64,000 bases of DNA from Pisaster brevispinus (Eukaryota > Echinodermata > Asteroidea > Forcipulatida > Asteriidae): the NCBI GenBank assembly GCA_023634235.1, contig JAMKCF010000013.1:10842296-10906295 (forward strand). The letters are read 5' to 3'. The stretch's first letter is position 1. The number at the start of each line of letters is the position of its first letter. The notes beneath the pieces were generated by a model that was not told where the DNA came from, made no database searches, and was given only the letters and a program-made list of their open reading frames with translations. Below, piece by piece: positions 32,750 through 47,700 of the stretch. The position numbers and the translations under genes were made by a program.

Positions 32750-33740
32750 GCCATCTTCAGCCATGTTACGAACAAATGCATACGCATTGCAATCAATGCT
32801 TGACAATATTATTTCTTGGAGTAACAAGTACGGTATGATACTTAATCCATATAAATGTGCTATGTTACTTATTTATCATGATTATAATATCTAAGATGAC
32901 CATGTGTCCATAACTAGAGATCACAAGTATCATAGAATCACAATTCAATCAGATCTCAAATGGCATATCAATACAATGTTGGTCTAAAGCTACACAAACA
33001 CCGAGTTTCATTATGAGAACTTGTGGTCGTGCTAAGCTTCCGTACCAGTTTTCTCTAGCACTCCGTAGACCGATAATTGAATATGCCAGTCCCGTATGGA
33101 TTCACCCAACAAAGTGCAAGTGATTTAAGAGTGATTTTACCAGATTCATTTTTAAAACAAAACTCAATTAACCATGATCAGTCTGACTACCTGAATTACT
33201 CCCAAAGGTTGACTTTACTAAATCTCACATCGCTTGAATCAACGAGAGGGTTGTTGAGCTTACGTTTCTGTTATCAACTATTGTATAATCACACCGGCAA
33301 TGACAGCTCTTTGTTCCAAATCAATCAACGTCGAGATTTTACTAGATTCACAATTCCGTTTTCTAGATGAAATAATGTAAAATTATTATCTTTTCATAGT
33401 GTGCCTGCCTTGTGAAACTCATTGCCCATCGATATCCGTTTTTGACATCTTTATTTTCAAGCAGCTGTCAAAAACTTCTCCTTGATTCAACCTCTGCAAC
33501 TTAAAGTTCTTCTTATTGTTTTTATATTTGTAATTGTTATCCTTTTTCCTTGTGTATATTACGTTTCTATACCTTTTAGAAATATTTTCTTCGGCAGACT
33601 GAACATTTAGGCTATAGGAAATTTACATTTTCCTCCTCAGTATAGCATTCTCCATATCTATTTTGTATCTCTTTTTTGTGTAAATGTTTATTGAACTTGT
33701 GGAGAGAAATAAAATAATAAAATTATATTGTCTGTGTATC
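32750..33740 (+). mobile_element. Decayed non-LTR retrotransposon (LINE), RT C-terminal end and 3' UTR
   Basis: Broken plus-strand frames give 'LNPYKCAML', 'ITIQSDLKWHINTM', 'LRRPIIEYASPVWIHPTKC'-like text, and an open part at 33077-33370 with SDYLNYSQRLTLLNLTSLES. These are the C-terminal RT/thumb blocks of CR1/Jockey-like LINEs. The 3' end (33655-33735) is AT-rich with 'gtaaatgtttattgaacttgtggagagaaataaaataataaa'. Many stops are present and no endonuclease is seen. Confidence 0.75.
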
Positions 33741-35564
33741 AATAATGAAATCGGTTATCATTTTCAAGTTTGAGTAACACTAACGGAGGAAGTTTATCGC
33801 GCATGAAGTCCCCCCTGGTGATCGAACCAGAATACGCTTAAGCCATTTAAACCTCGCTTCCCTTTACCAATGGCGTAACCTGACATTTTCATTGGGGGGG
33901 GGGCAATCGGGGCAAAGACACTGTGCGGGTATCGCGCGTATCTAACGAAAAAACAAATCAAGGAAGAGCGTATGTATTTCTAAAACCAAATCTTTGTTTT
34001 AAAGTATATCTAATTTACAAAGTGATTTTTTACTTTGTATGGTTAATACACAAAACAAATGTGTTAATTTTTATTGAAACAAAGCTTAAACTAACAGACA
34101 ATGATACTTATTTGATCTTAACCTTTTAAAGACCCCTTTTGTAAACCCACGCCTGAATAATGTGCAACCACTAAATTCACGGGTGACAAGTAGAGAAAGC
34201 GACGCCTCAACGACCGTAGACTGCAATGAACAAGCTTAGGCTTAGCTACAGCGTCTGGCAAATATCATCGCGCGACCAAAACAAGTGTAAGTTTGGTGAT
34301 TGGAGGTGGGCACAAATTATAGAATTTTTTTTTGTTTTTTACTTTATTTTTTTGGCAAGTATTCGGAAGCTGAGGTCAAGTTTAATTCTTGGGTTTTCTT
34401 TGATTTGTTGTTGATTAATTTTTACATTATCAACAGCATATATAATTTCCATGTTCATAAACTGAACTGAATTGACTAAACAAAATCTCACCCACGTTAA
34501 TTACTACATATGGTTTGGACCACAATGATCCCGGAAGCTCGAATACGCGCGAGACTTGCTCAATGTATTTAGGTAGTTATTGGCATATGTACATATCGAA
34601 CCATTCATTCGTTAATTTTGTTTAAATCTCCCTTGTGAAAGAAAAGAGGGGGGCAAGGAGTGGGGGCTCAAGCCCCCCCCCCTCTCCCTCTCTTTCATAC
34701 GCTACTATTATCAAAGCTTGCACCACAGTAGACGTCCATTATCGATACAAAGTGACCTTACCTTACACCAAAGAGCTACACATTTACTCCTGAGAAATAA
34801 GACATTTACTCTAGAGTTATAATACAGGTGCTGGATCTTGGATCCAAATTCGGTTTCATTTATTTTGACACGGAATTTCAATTTTGGACACGAACTCTCT
34901 CGGCATCAACGCAAATACCATGGAACATAGCTACATTTACTTGCGTTACGTCTCGCGAAAATAAATGACATTTATTTCTTCCAGTTTACATAGAGTGGGT
35001 AGGAGTCTTGATAACGAGTCCTCTTGTTGCTCGATGAAATCTGAGGCTGTTCAAAAAATGCACAAAAAGTTACAATTATTTCGGTTGCAGGGAAGAAGTA
35101 TTCAGATAAACAAGCAGCCCTAACTTAGTATAAACCTCATATCGTTTCCAATACGCCTGTGGATTGTTTCCACCTGAAATAATATCACAAGTCGACACAC
35201 GTGAAATGAACAAGTTTAACTTTGGTTACGAGTTAACTTGAGTAGGAGTTGACTTTGCTGAGACTTAACCTGGGTACGAGTTGACAGGGTACGAGTTAAG
35301 TTGGGTATGGGTTTACCCGAATTCGATGAAATAGTAGTTCAGAGCATCACAAATCATCGTTGCGAATCAATTGATATGTTTAGCAATGCAATTAAGCCTC
35401 CTTTTGATGATGTCCTTTTGAAGAATATTGAGTTTGGTAAAAGAAATAACACAATTATCCGTAATCACATTTTACGTTGCAGTATCATGAAAAGCATTTC
35501 TGCTTTCCAAATTGTAAAATTGTCAACATTTGTTTACACTGTTTTAAATGCATGGCAGTATAGC
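33741..35564. other. Intergenic, left of the phosphatase gene
   Basis: No gene recognised. G-rich (33893-33903) and C-rich (34669-34686) runs bracket a ~780-bp AT-rich segment that might be a mobile element, but I could not match its ends. 35210-35300 has a short reiterated 'gagttaac/ttgggtacgagttgac' motif. The 3' untranslated region of the phosphatase gene must start just left of 35565. Confidence 0.4.
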
Positions 35565-35720
35565 TTATACCTGTAACCTAAAGTTGTCATATATTTTGGA
35601 CTCTGATTTCACTTGGCTCTTCCTCGGCTGGAAATGAGTCGGCTGATAGTCTTTAGACAACACTTTTCTCGCGGGCTGACTGGACACTAACAGAGTTTCA
35701 AAGATGAACTGATACTGATC
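35565..35720 (-). CDS. Phosphatase gene: terminal exon with IYDNF tail
   Basis: 156 nt including TAA (35567-35565), acceptor [21 protein letters not shown] is the last helix of the phosphatase domain (family consensus DQY-FIH-ALLE). The tail then gives [20 protein letters not shown] and the stop. A Tyr-Glu/Asp-Asn tail motif is typical of R3 receptor phosphatases. A possible donor (CAG|GTATAAG) lies 6 bases before the stop, so splicing on to a further exon cannot be fully excluded, but no second phosphatase domain was seen to the left. Confidence 0.88.
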   Translation of the reverse strand, partial: DQYQFIFETLLVSSQPARKVLSKDYQPTHFQPRKSQVKSESKIYDNFRLQV

Positions 35721-38700
35721 CTAAACAATAAGGCACAAGAGAAATGGAACATATACAATAAATACATATAACCGTATGCTCTATTCTGACCACGAAATAG
35801 TAAGTAACTCGCTAGTTGTTTAGTTTCCATCATAAATCTCGTTTTCAAACAAGAACAAAGGAAAATTCACCTTCAAAGTCTCGTTTATATTCGTTTAATC
35901 ATGTTATTTGCAAAAAGAGAGTATAATATTAACAAAATACAGAGCCCCTGACGGTACAAATTAAATATAAACAAGTAAAACAGGGGTACATTTTTTCTTC
36001 GTTCCCTTGACATCATTTTCGTCAGCACAGAATATATATTTCGAGGTATTAAAGTAAATTGTTGCATCTAAAGGACGAAATATTAATTTGATGTATAATG
36101 AAATACTATTTTGTTGTTGTTGTTGTTGTTTTGTTTTTGTTTTTGTTTTTTAACGAGCCAGTTCACTCTTGTCCCAAGAAACCATTCTGTCCTGATAGTT
36201 TTGTTTTTAGTCCCATCCTGTTCATTGAAGCACCAGTTTCCGTCAACTCCATTCATTTGGGTATAAAAATTCGAGGGACGGAAATGATGTCGTGGGAACC
36301 TTTGTGAAAATTTACACTTCGTTCCTTCGAAATAATATTTGGATACCTCTAGTTAAATCTTAGTGCGGCCTGCCCCGCCCACAAGGTCATTGTCTTACCA
36401 TGGTTTGCACCAACTGGTACCGCTTGTCGATCATATTGCCTGTACATTTCAGCACATCGACCCGTCCTTCAGCTTCAGATTGTTCCAGCAAGATGTCCAA
36501 TGCAATGAAAGTTCCTGTACGGCCTGTCCCGGTGCTTCAATTTGGGTTTGACACAAAATATGAAATGTACAAGTAACAAGTGAAATTAATCAAGTTTCTC
36601 ACAATTTACAACAGCAGTTGATTTAAAAACGTAACTTAGTTTGTATGTTCCACTGTACAGTAGTTGACTTACTCGTGCTGTTGGGAAGTTACACGTTTGG
36701 TAATCAGTCTTGAAATTAATAGCTATAAAAACTTACTTGGTTAGAAGTTCAGCAGCGTTCCATAGTATAAACCATTTTAACAATCATTTCACTTCAAAGT
36801 AATGTGGTTAAGGAAAAAATATACTAGTTTTTATCCCCAAAGTTTAAATCCGAGAAACGTCAATTTCAGACACGTTTCTCAGATTGTGCATTCCAACTAT
36901 GGATTATTAACCGCTCCGGGTTTTTGGCGATAACTCAAAAACGCTACCACCTCTTGAAATGAAATTTTCACAGGTTAGTTTTGTCAACAATTGTATAGAA
37001 TGGAAAATTCAAATGGTTCCAAAAACGAAAGATATACGTTCCCATTATAAAGGCCCACAAGTCAGCAAAAATTATCTGTGTAAAAAGCCCACATAACAGA
37101 TATGTAACATTTATAACAAAGCAAGTCGTTAACTGGTTGTACATTTCGATGTGCAGTTATGGTCCGACTCATACAAGTAAAACATCACTCCTTAGTATGT
37201 GTTTACTACGTTCTTATGTGTCTAGATACCTGCAGTGCACGACAGTTGGACCATGTTGGGTTGTTTTTGATTCTTTGACTCGTCCGATAAACTGAAGCAG
37301 GGATGAGGATTCAGGTGGCTTCATATCAGGCCACGTGATGTAATGGTACTGCTGGACCTGGAACGATTCTCCCTCAAGAACAACGATCTAAACCACAATG
37401 GAGCAACATAATGTTTGAACACAATGGCTGTTAGAACAATTTACTAAAGTTGCCATTGAAAGTAACACAAGGAGAGTAACTCAATCTTCACATCCGTGTT
37501 ACCGTTTCCTTAAAAACATTGTCAAAATGGGTTTTGTTTTGCTGATTTATAACCTTAATTACTAATGGTAGGTCCTAAGCATTTATGCAACATGCTATGT
37601 TTTGGTACCCCAGTGTAATTTTTTTAATGAACATATGTTTCAAATTGTGCCCTATTTGAACAATAAACAAGGCAAAGTTTACCTTGGACACTTTGAATGT
37701 CCTCAAAATGAACGTCGGATGTGCGTCTTCTTTCACATTAGTCACAAGAAATTCCCCGTACCTTGACGATTGATCTGGCCAATACTTCTCACATTTATCC
37801 TGTGGGATGACAGCACAAAATAAGAATTATATAAAAGTGCAAATATCTCTCTAGGACATAAGTAAGAGTGCAAAACGGCCCAGTCTCAGAACTCATCCCC
37901 GAGTTCCTGTTGGACCGAAAACAACAAACAGGGTAAGATCAAATTTACTAAACGGAGTTCCAGAAGAGGGGTACTAAGCAGACCCCAAAACCTAGTGTTG
38001 ATGTTTTACTAACATTATTTTGAAATAAGGAGCCGCACCAAAACGCCCTCTGCGCCCGTCGAATGCATTTTTTACCAGCCCCCTCCAAAACATCGAACTC
38101 CGTAGTCTTGAAACAGGACCACACGGTTTGTTCATGTTGTCCTAATGGGGGCTTTCATAATAAGTGGCCAATCGAGGGTATTTTACCTTTCCCTTCTCCA
38201 CCAAATTGGTAAGCATTACGATCTTTCCAACTCGTTCCTGCCACACCATCCGCCACATGTCATTAACAGTTACCTGACTTGGACCTGCAATTATACGAAA
38301 AAAGCACATTTAAAGGGTACACCTGACATCCCAAATATTAACTTTGAATAAGGTGTCCTCCAACAGGCCTACTTAAAGGGAAGGTTTCTACTTAAGAAAT
38401 ACTCAACAAATTAATGTATTGACCATAAAAACGACGTGGTAAAAAGCACTGGAGAGCTGCTGCTAATATATAAAATATTGTTAGAAAGAGGAAATGTTTA
38501 ACCCCAAAGATCAAATCTCCAGTCGTTAAGCCTTTAAAGTGTGCCCTGCCTGTAAAGCATTGCTGTTGCAAACGACTGTTAAATCCAAGACGACTTGATG
38601 GTAACGTTGTCGTTTACGTCGTTTTATTATTACTCTAGACAATGTCATTTGGACTGTGTTCACGATAATGAGCTGCATGTTGCACCGTGCTTTCCAAATA

Positions 38701-41700
38701 CTTCAGAATGGGCGTTGCCAGTTATAAAAGCATATTCACAAACTACAATAAACTTACATATTTAGGAATCAACAACAAATTTATCGAATAATCTCGTCTG
38801 AAACTTTATACAGAATTTGTATATTACCTTGGCAGGCAATGTATCTTGATTTACGCTTGTATCCCTAGAAAAAGAAATAGAGGAAATATAAGTATGTGTG
38901 ATCGTTGTTATTTTTCAGTTTTCGGGGTCTTATTGCATGCTATTTCAACTTCATGAAATGTTTTAAACTTGATGCAAATTCAGGGTTGCAATAATTGTAA
39001 ATGTGATAAATGGAGCCAAACTAGCCCCTTCTTGAGAGAAATCAACCATTGCAGAGTAGATGCAGTTGGGAGATATTGAGTCAAAGGTGACTTACGTCGA
39101 TGTAACTTGCATTGATGTAGTCCGAGTGCGGGTCACCTTCAATTGCGTCCAATACAACACGGGAGTGATTGTCTAAAGGTAACAATACGCCAACGAGTAC
39201 AGTGAGTTGTGTATCGAACACTAAGATTATTTTACATTGCACTAGGAAATAATTATGTGGTATTCCATATGGAATACCATATAAATCGGGGGATGTAAAA
39301 CATTTGTTTGTTTTTTTAGAGCAGGAATATATTTTAATTCTTATCAGAAATTATAAAATGTTGTTAATAGTTTGGGTGATATCGCAGTTTTGTCAGAATA
39401 CAAAATTGCTGCCCCTCGTACTGAATTTAATAAATGAAAAAATTTGAGTTATTGTGTCCATATACCGTGTACAAAGCACTATGGTCAAACGATTTAATTG
39501 GCGAAAACTGAACACTGTGTGCTCCGACTATGATGTCAAATAAATAATTAATTTAAACACACAAACAGAACCTTTCCAGATTGAGTAGCTCTAGACAACG
39601 GTCGGAAAATAAAACTGAGCTTGTTAATTGGGGCGTTTAAATTTGTCCTTTATTAAAAGTGACAAATTAACCCATTTGAAGGGTTTGTAAGACCACGTTA
39701 CGATAATAAAAGGTAATGGTTCTCATACAAAAACAATAAGGACATGAACGTAAAAGTAAATACAAATAAATATGAAAACCACTTTCAAAAGAGAAATTCC
39801 TTTTTCTGTGTGAGAGAAAAGAGTTACACCAAAAAATCGTTTAGCACTTGGGTCAGATATGACCCCGTTCCAAGAAGAGAGTGCAAAAAGACGTGGAATA
39901 AGAGTTACTTACACGGCAATACGTTGATGTATCTGTTCTTCTTTGCATTTCCCTTCATTTTTGCGATGGTCTGAGGATAACTGGGCTTCGTAGAGAGAAT
40001 CTTTTGAAGGAAGGAAAAGAACAAAGAAGGGCCTTGTCACTCCGGGCATTTAATGACAACCGATTGTTACGCATTTAACAGAGGTATGGTCATTCCTTGC
40101 TCTTTGATCTCCAGGTTCATAATTTACCTGGATCCCGGAACCCAGGGGCCGGACCCATTTTTGTGTCCCACTGACCTGAAACTGTTTTGGTTTGTTTTTT
40201 ATTTCAGCTCGGATTCTCGGTCAGTTGACCCATATCTGTGTCATTTTGGAACCTATTCCTGGTCAGACTGACCCATAAGCGGTTCAGGTCCAATGGGTTG
40301 TTAATATTGCACTTTACCTAAATCACTAACTTAAAATGTGTTTTTTGTTTGTTTTTTTCGATGATGCTTTTAAAACTGTAGCCCGTAACAGCTTTGTTAG
40401 ACCATTGCTTATCTGACCTTCTTCAACACAAACCCTTAGTCAGCCTCACTGTTCAATCTCTCCCAAAGTAAATCCAAATCAAGATAAAGCCCTTGGGGAG
40501 TTTGAATCGGGATTCTGTGTGATTTGTGATCCCTATGAAATATCGGTCCACGCGAGAGTTCAACGGCCTCAATTGTGCCTTTTTATGGTCCATTCTTTAC
40601 CTTGATAACGATGCAATAAACATAAATATTTAGCTTTACCTTAAAGTCCTGCTTGAATCCAGTATTGTTTTCCGCCTTTCTTTCTTCAATAAATTGTGCA
40701 AGATCAACAACAGCAACTGAATCAGGGGATTCAACAGATCCGGGAGATGCAACAGATCCAGGAGATGCAACTGAACTAGGGGATGCAACAGACCGGAGAG
40801 ATGCAGCCTCTTTTGATTGACCATGCAGGTAAGGTATTAGCTTGACCGCTCCTTTATTCGACATAGCCGGCCAATTGTTTGATGACAGACACTTTGATGG
40901 TTCAAGGTATATGTCATCAGATGAATCGGTGTACGTTTCATATGGACAATCAGTTGCTAGGTTTCCAGTGGATGTCTGAGATGGTTGCACAGTGGACACA
41001 CTAACTGCATGTGAATTTGAAACACATGGTGCAGTTTGTTTTATGTACCTATCATACGGTAGATCAGTTGGTGATGCTGAACATTGGGTATTGGCTGATC
41101 CAGGTGGAAATTTCTGTACAGATTCCAGTTCCACTAAGGAAACAAAAACACCACCGTTAATAATCTATAGCTTCAAAATATGAAAGGTTTCTTTGTAATG
41201 TTATCAGAACGAAAACCAGGGCCTAATAACAAGAACCTGTCACATGACTCAGAAGGGGGGTTGGACAAATACAAATTGATTGAGGGCGGGATTTGAACCA
41301 AAGACCTCCGGTTCAAAGTTCCGGTGCTCTAACAACTGGGCTATCTAGCCCTATACAGTCACCCTATTTTGTCAATATCTTTGTTCGTGTAGACAGGGAT
41401 CACACCCAAGTGTACGGTACAACCTGAGAAGCGACAGCCAAAGAATCACCTTAAAGGGATGCAAATTTGTTGTGTTGAATAATTTATATAGAACTAAACA
41501 ACAGTGGAAAATGACGGGTAATTTCAATATTTTCGGGTTAAAAAAACCCAATGTCTATAGAGCAAGATTTAAACCGACGACCGGCACGTTAATCCAGAGG
41601 TCGTTATCCAAATCCCGCTCTTTTTGAACTTTAGTAAATTTTACGCTATGCACAAATTCTCTCCGCAAATAACTTTCAATGTTCAAAAGCATACCCGAAG

Positions 41701-44700
41701 TAATTCAGTCCAAAAGTAAGTCAATTTCTTTGATAGTTGTGGATTTGTCGTGTAGGATTCCATAAATTGTCAATATGAAATCGTTCCACCAACCTATTTG
41801 CATTTTGTGCGTCCATGACTGCCGAGAAGAAACGAGAACAAAATGGTGACAAATTTAGGCTGTCAGACAGATTTTGGTGTTTTAAACTCACACGATAGTC
41901 GGCAGGCCACCGCTTCAAATTACACAAAACTGCGTGTTCTTTAAAATGAAAGTAAATCTGGCGGAACGATTTCACAAGGTATTTGGGATGTTTACAGTAA
42001 GTTGTTTTGTATAGTAACTTGAGAGTACATTTTTGTTTGTCATGTCTGGAATGATGTTATCGATCTCTAAACGGCTCGTTTTCAAACTACTTGGAACGTC
42101 AATACATCCAACTCCAAGCTTACCTGCGTCAATGGACTCTATGGATGTGCTTCTTTGTGGTCTGCGTTTTGACCGCTGCCTGCGTATCATAAACAAATGA
42201 AGAGTGTTTATTATAATAACTGATGCTTATGATTTTCTTCTTTTTGCATTGATTATTAAATATAAATGCATCTGGAAGTTTATTATGATACCGTTTCCTT
42301 CTCAATTTACTTACGTTGATAACAATCCTATTTACTGCTTAATATAGGCTAGATGTGATCAAGCAACAGACAACTCGGAAAATAATAAAATGTGCTTCAA
42401 TCCAACAGCGTATTGAGATATCAACATCAAATTGAATAGTAAATGATGCGAGTAATAATGAGATTTTCCAGCAGCCTACCAGTGCAGCCAGATTGGTGGT
42501 TAAAATTTGATTGAAATTTTGGATAATCATTTTCCATTAGTCCGGGACGCGGTCAATAGTTACACAATGATGCAAATGTTTGTTTGGACCCAAAGTGGTC
42601 TAACGTTATTAGCAGCCATGTAAAAACAAGAATATGCATATCAAGTATGTCGTAGGCTTCTGCGTGGCTGACAATTTATTTTCTTCTTTTTTTGTTCTTC
42701 TTTTTTTCAAACACTGTCAAAACTTGTTCGGAGAAAACAAGAAACTTTTATATGTTTCTTGGCTTTGCAGGAAAAGTCGGGCAATGCAGCTTTAGTGCCT
42801 TTACACAAACTTTAAGGATTTGTTTGGGTTTTTTTTGTGGTTTTTTTTTGGGGGGGGGTACAAAAAAAATTCGTTCACAGACGGGATGAAAATTCAACCT
42901 ACTGCGAAATAACAGCAAGAACAGCAGCAATGACAACCAGTAAAAGGACAAGCACGAGGACAGCTGCGGTGACGTTTACCTCCGAATAATCTCCATCCAC
43001 TGTGTAACAAACATTGTAATCAGACAAAAAATACTGGTATTAATTGTGATTTTGGAATGCGTAAAAAATTGACTCGTGTGGGTATGTGGCATCATTTTCA
43101 CTTTGTGATTGAGAATTTTAATTTCTTAAAAGACACTCTAAAAACACCCGGTCAGAATTGACCCTGGTCCCAGGTCCGAGGAAGCCTGACTCATTTCTTG
43201 GTCAGGGTGACCCAGAAACTGGTTAAAAAGTATGATTGTGACTCAGAATAAGCAATAATTGGACAGGATTACGGATTATTTGAAACAAATCCAGGTCATA
43301 CTGACCTAGAAATTGGTCAGGCCACCTCGGACCCGCAATCCGGGTCAAGTCTTACCCAGGAACTTTTTAGAGTTGAAAAAGGGTTTTCAAATTCTACGCG
43401 ATGTTCAACTTCTATTATCTTTTAATTTGCATGTATTCATTGAATAGATGCCTAATTGTAAAAGACTGATTGATTTGGTTAATGATTCTGAGCAAAACTG
43501 TGTCTTCTATATATCTTTATATTACTGTAAACTTTCTGACCTTCAATCGTGAGTGGCTCATTGTTCCAAACAATGCTGGCCATCTGTGGAAAAAGAATGC
43601 AGTCAAACAATCAGATGATGATTTCAATGGTAATTACCAATTCGTGCTTTTGAGTCACAGATTGAGTATCGGTGTGCAAACATAAAAGTGGTTGTCCTAC
43701 TCAACCTAAAACAAGTGAAAGGCATTTGTCAGTACTTTAATCCAAAGGTTTTACTAGTTAACCATTGTATAACTAAAAGTCAGCATTTAGTTGTAAAATT
43801 TGCTGTCTCTACGCAGGGAGGGATGCGACAGTCGGTGCGCTTATTGCCGTGTCTCGAAGAAAAAGCTCAGTGAAATAAAACACTCAAACTGACAGAGAAT
43901 GTTATAGTTTGCTCTCAAGATTTTACTAAAGCTTACTCTCCCATTTGCCATGACCATTGGTTTGTTATTCACCTTTTTATTTATTCTGCTGACAGCACCG
44001 ACGTAGATCTCGTACACAGCGCCCTCCTGCAGAGGTGGGTTCCAGTAGATGCCGTAGGTTTTGTTGTCACCAACGAGAAACTTTCCTGGGAGGCTTCCCG
44101 GTAGTTCAGCAGCAACGTAAACATAGGGATTCTCATCATAGTGCCAAAATTCAGGCACAGATCGTTCGGAAGTTTTGCCTTCCAATGTCGAACCATTGCT
44201 GATGTCCATTACACCAATCTGGTAAGAACTAAAGACAGCCAACCAACAGTGATGTGCTTACATGTAGAACCTACATTAACTATGTTAAAGAGAAACTAAC
44301 TCAAATCGACCTCCAGAAATTAGTTAGGACATTGCATAAGTAAACTTAATACTCCTCACCCAATCTGACCATAGGGTAATAACCCTAAAAAGGTATTCGA
44401 AAAGTATTATGACCGAAGCAGAAGAAGAAGAAGCAGACGCAGAGGCAGAATTGTTTAATGATAAAAGTCGATAGGATATCTATAGCGTATACCAATCCAC
44501 AAACACTCTTATGACATTTTACAAAAACATCTACAGTTGATCAGATCCCCATTGAGTTTACACGGTTACCTCCCTTCCCCATCAGACAACCAATCAAACT
44601 AAGAATTCGGTTTTCCAAAAGACTAGTTTCAGGGTCAACCTAGACTGAATTGCATACCTTCAACCCTTCCCTGCAATTTAAGTTTCAATAATTTACCTGA

Positions 44701-47700
44701 TATATTTGGACGTACTCTTGCTAACCAGTCTAATTGCTATAGCCGAGACCGTTGATTTTTCTCCAATGAGAGTTGGTTTATCAGGTGTCGGTAGATCTGG
44801 TAGTTGCAATGGAAAAAAAGTCAAAGGTAAACTGTCAATGTGAACATTGAAAACATTGCCTTCGTTGACAATGCTCTGAAAAAATAACATCAATATCAAT
44901 ATGAGTAGCCTGCCCACTGAACTCCTGCTCACTCTCTATCCATCCAAAAACTTCCAAATGTATCCCTCCGAGTACCTCTACAAAGAACCGCCTTTCGAGG
45001 ACCTAGCGTTGCTATTTTAAGATATTTTTGAATCTCTGTAAAACCCAAAGGGTCAGAATTGACTCGGACTTATGGTCCCGGGGGGCCTGACCTGCTGGGT
45101 CAATCCTGAACCGGGTTTTTATTTTTAGAGTAAAATGATGTTTTTATTGTTTTTTATGACAAGTAAATATCTTATGGCAAAATGTAATTTGAATTGTAGG
45201 TGTTATCCATTCTTCTTAAAGTCCTTGTTTTATAACTTGTACAAACATTTTTGGACAGATTATAACTGCGAGAATTTATTTTAAAGTCGTTTTGCAAAAT
45301 GTGGATTTATAAAGCATACCTGTTGCCATTTGAGTGTATACGTCTAATCTTTCCTTTTGTCCCGCGATGCCAGCACTGTTTACTGCCCAAATATGAATTT
45401 CGTATTTTGTCGAGGGTTCAAGATCAGGTATAACTACTCTAAGGGAGGAAAGGTCAACAACTTCTTGAACTTTGAAGGTTGAGTTGAGTTCAAACTTGAA
45501 GGTGGTGTCGTATGGTCTGGCCAGTACACGATACTCAACCTGAGAATGGAAATAAGTCCTTACAAGAGTGAAAAGTAAATCAGGCAGGTTTTGATAGACG
45601 CCTTCACCTCCACTTCCTTATAACAGTCGTTAGCAAAAATTGTCCTTGCATATATTGATTGTTTACTTCAAAGCTGACTTACAATGTACTCATCAATCAA
45701 TCCATTAGGCATTTGGGGTTTACTCCATACTAGGGTGACGGTCGTCTGAGAGAAGTTTGCCAAAATCAATAACTCCGGTTTACTGGGGACTGAAAAGGAG
45801 AAGCAGGATTTGTTAATAGTTTATGGGATTTGACATTACGTTTTTATTGGTTATTAAATTGATACTGGTCTACATCAGCTCCTCACACCTGTGAATACAA
45901 GGGAAATGAATTGGCACAAACGACCAGGCCTTCATGTGTTTTGATCTCGTAATAAAGGAAAACTCATTTTGGGGTCATACATGATTAATATTTCAAAAGA
46001 ATGTGAACAATGGGGTCCTTTTTATTTCTCAGTTTAACATGGGGTTTTTATACTACCGTAAAAAGGCTTTTTTGGGGCCCCGAAAGTTCTTAGCAATCAC
46101 AGTGGTTAGATTGAAACAAAATATATATCCGTGAAAAGGATATTGTATAGGAATTGTTTCATGTGCGCAGATCTAGACTGGTCATTTTAAACTTCATTTA
46201 ACATTTTAGTTGATGGATAGGCCCTAAGGAGTTTTGTGATCGCAGTTAACATTGTGGTGTGCCTGGGTTGGGATTCTGGATGTAGCATTTTCGTTTATAA
46301 CCTTAAACTATAACCTTTTCATGCTATACGGGCCTGTCGCAAAGGGGGGTCTTTAGGAAGCGTGAAGGGGGTACTAACCGCCAACTTTAGTCCTCCGAGT
46401 ACATGACAAACTTGGCCCCGAACCGAAGTTATTCATTGCATACAATGTAAACGTATAGATGGTAAACGGCCAAAGATCTGTAACATGCTTAGTTGTACGA
46501 TTGATGACACCTGTCGTCTGCTTCTGATTTGCAAGATTAGTTAGGGTGTACCGATACTCGGTTATTTCTCCGTGACGTTGACCACATTCTGGTAAATCCC
46601 AGGAGAATGTCATGGTTGTGTTGGTGACGTCACTTGACTGCAATTGGGTGGGAGGACCACTTGGGGCTGAAAAGGGGAAAAAGAGGTTGGTTTTCCAAAC
46701 TGGTTCCAGTTTGTAGTTTCTTACATACCTCATTTTTAAGTTACGGTTGTAAATTTTTCAACAGAAGCATGCTTGTTCACAAAAAAGTATGTTTGACTGC
46801 TGTATGCAAATTTGACATGATTGCCAAACTGAGGACTTGCTGTACAGTAATCCTGAGCCAGTTCGACAAACCCCTGGCTTTGCAAAAGTTTTTAACGGTC
46901 ACAGTATTGCAAAGCAAGCTGAACATTTGTTGGTTTTAATAGGAGTCACATATCCCTACCAGTGCCTGTCGTAGTGGTGACAGTTGATCTTTCCGTTCCT
47001 CGTCCCACTCTGTTGGAAGGCGTAACATACACATGGTAGGTAGAGTGAGGATACAGGCCCGTGATGGTTACAGGCGACTGGGAAACACTTGGCAATGATT
47101 TGCGAGACTGAAGGCGAGCCGCATCACATTGGTCCCTTTAATTGACACAAGTTTTGCGATTTGAAAATGTTTTAGTTATGCAAGCATTGTTTTGGCGAAT
47201 CATGGAGGTTGTTTTATAAGCGTTCAGCAATACAATTTGTGTAAAATTAAATATATATAATTACAAAGAGCGCCACCAATAATTTTCTAAAGAGAGTTTA
47301 TTTTCAAAGAGGGCAGTTGAAATCCAGTGATCACATATGCAAGCAGAAATCTGGAAAGTTTAGCTGAGAAGAGTACTTTATGTGTTTGCATAAACAAATC
47401 ATCGTTTTCAACTTCAAAACAGTTTTGTTTTCCTACAGGTTAATTTGACCAAAGCAAACTTCTTAAGTGCGTTGCGAAAATCGTTTGCAAACTGACGATG
47501 TTTCGAATGATGCACTAGGAAAAAATTAATTAAGTCTCTGTTCTTTCTTTTTTCGTTTTTTGCTGCTTCTTCTTTCTTTTTCTTCTTTTTAAGTTAAGCA
47601 ACACGCACTTTTACCAGCAGTGTTGTCATACCTGTTGTCAAGTTGATACTTTACTGTAAAAAAATCGACGAAGCAGTCAGAAGGTCGTTGCCATGAGACC

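Noticed and set aside
33893..34686. DNA transposon bounded by G-rich and C-rich runs
   Set aside because: The runs are complementary only as homopolymers. Outside them the ends do not match and no target duplication is visible.
44797..44875. Longer version of the FN3 exon using the acceptor at 44876-44877
   Set aside because: Joining it to the upstream exon (phase 1) gives a frame that hits a stop. The internal acceptor at 44797-44798 keeps phase and begins at the usual FN3 boundary.
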